From the NCBI GenBank assembly GCA_024638545.1, contig JAHEKD010000092.1:1-8242 (forward strand): DNA of 8,242 bases, in the 5' to 3' direction. This document shows, piece by piece, positions 8,160 through 8,242 of this stretch (position 1 is the first letter of the stretch; every line of letters begins with the position of its first letter). Source of the DNA: Gammaproteobacteria bacterium (GTDB lineage Bacteria; Pseudomonadota; Gammaproteobacteria; Arenicellales; JAHEKD01). Below the pieces are notes generated by a model. It saw only the letters and a program-made list of their open reading frames with translations, was not told where the DNA came from and did no database searches. A program made the position numbers and the translations under genes.

Positions 8160-8242
8160 TTGTTTTTAATAGAATTTATTCAATATTAACATGGATAAAA
8201 ACAATACAATACTGCAGTTAAGCATACTTGCAGTTTATATGT
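8160..8242 (-). promoter_or_regulatory. AT-rich leader upstream of mreB with candidate promoter
   Basis: This 83-base stretch has no convincing gene and should carry the promoter of the mre-mrd series. On the minus strand there is an extended -10 candidate, TGTTAATAT (8183-8191), with a weak -35 candidate TTGTAT (8204-8209) at a short 15-base spacer. An alternative pair is TTGTTT (8199-8204) with GAATAA (8176-8181) at 17 bases. Both matches to the sigma-70 consensus are partial. A 7-base direct repeat TGCAGTT occurs at 8213-8219 and 8229-8235, upstream of the candidates. The region continues past the window edge, so the main promoter could lie further out. Confidence 0.3.

Noticed and set aside
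8191..8242. Plus-strand open frame starting ATG at 8191 and running off the right edge, possibly a divergent gene
   Set aside because: Only 17 codons are visible, the region is AT-rich, no ribosome binding site precedes it, and it does not resemble the gatC start often found divergent to mreB. It also overlaps the probable promoter region.
1..8242. CRISPR arrays, insertion sequences, tRNA or rRNA genes, or a hidden defence or mobile system
   Set aside because: I saw no repeat arrays, terminal inverted repeats, transposase motifs or RNA gene signatures. Nearly every base is in a conserved cell-wall gene.

Overview
The window is a stretch of bacterial chromosome filled by one tightly packed gene series, all read on the minus strand (right to left). 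It encodes the cell-wall elongation machinery and associated peptidoglycan-processing enzymes of a Gram-negative bacterium. In transcription order the genes are mreB, mreC, mreD, mrdA (PBP2), rodA, mltB, rlpA and dacA; dacA runs off the left edge. A lipoprotein signal on RlpA, a SPOR domain, an MltB-type lytic transglycosylase and a PBP5-type carboxypeptidase all indicate a proteobacterium with an outer membrane. The mrdA-rodA-mltB-rlpA-dacA order is known from Pseudomonas-type genomes. Having mreBCD directly upstream of it in one chain, with moderate GC content, fits a betaproteobacterium, possibly Nitrosomonas-like. That taxonomic guess is from gene order and general protein resemblance only.

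Layout: 8160-8242 is an AT-rich leader upstream of mreB that may hold the promoter. 7125-8159 is mreB, 6239-7117 mreC, 5742-6242 mreD, 3829-5730 mrdA, 2744-3829 rodA, 1747-2739 mltB, 992-1750 rlpA and 1-995 dacA (5' part). Gaps are at most 11 bases. Three junctions are 4-base ATGA stop/start overlaps (mreC/mreD, mltB/rlpA, rlpA/dacA), and mrdA/rodA is a TAATG one-base overlap. No terminator or non-coding stretch over 300 bases exists, so one polycistronic message with translational coupling is likely.

Functionally, MreB filaments with MreC and MreD form the Rod scaffold that positions and activates the RodA glycosyltransferase and PBP2 transpeptidase pair. MltB and RlpA cut glycan strands, and the DacA protein trims pentapeptides. 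All the proteins carry intact signature residues and no gene looks broken.

I found no previously undescribed system here. The points worth a second look are modest: a Cys-Cys-His-Cys variant of the PBP2 zinc site, an MltB-family enzyme with no lipoprotein signal, two unusual substitutions in conserved MreB segments, the joined operon architecture, and a possible extended -10 promoter in front of mreB.
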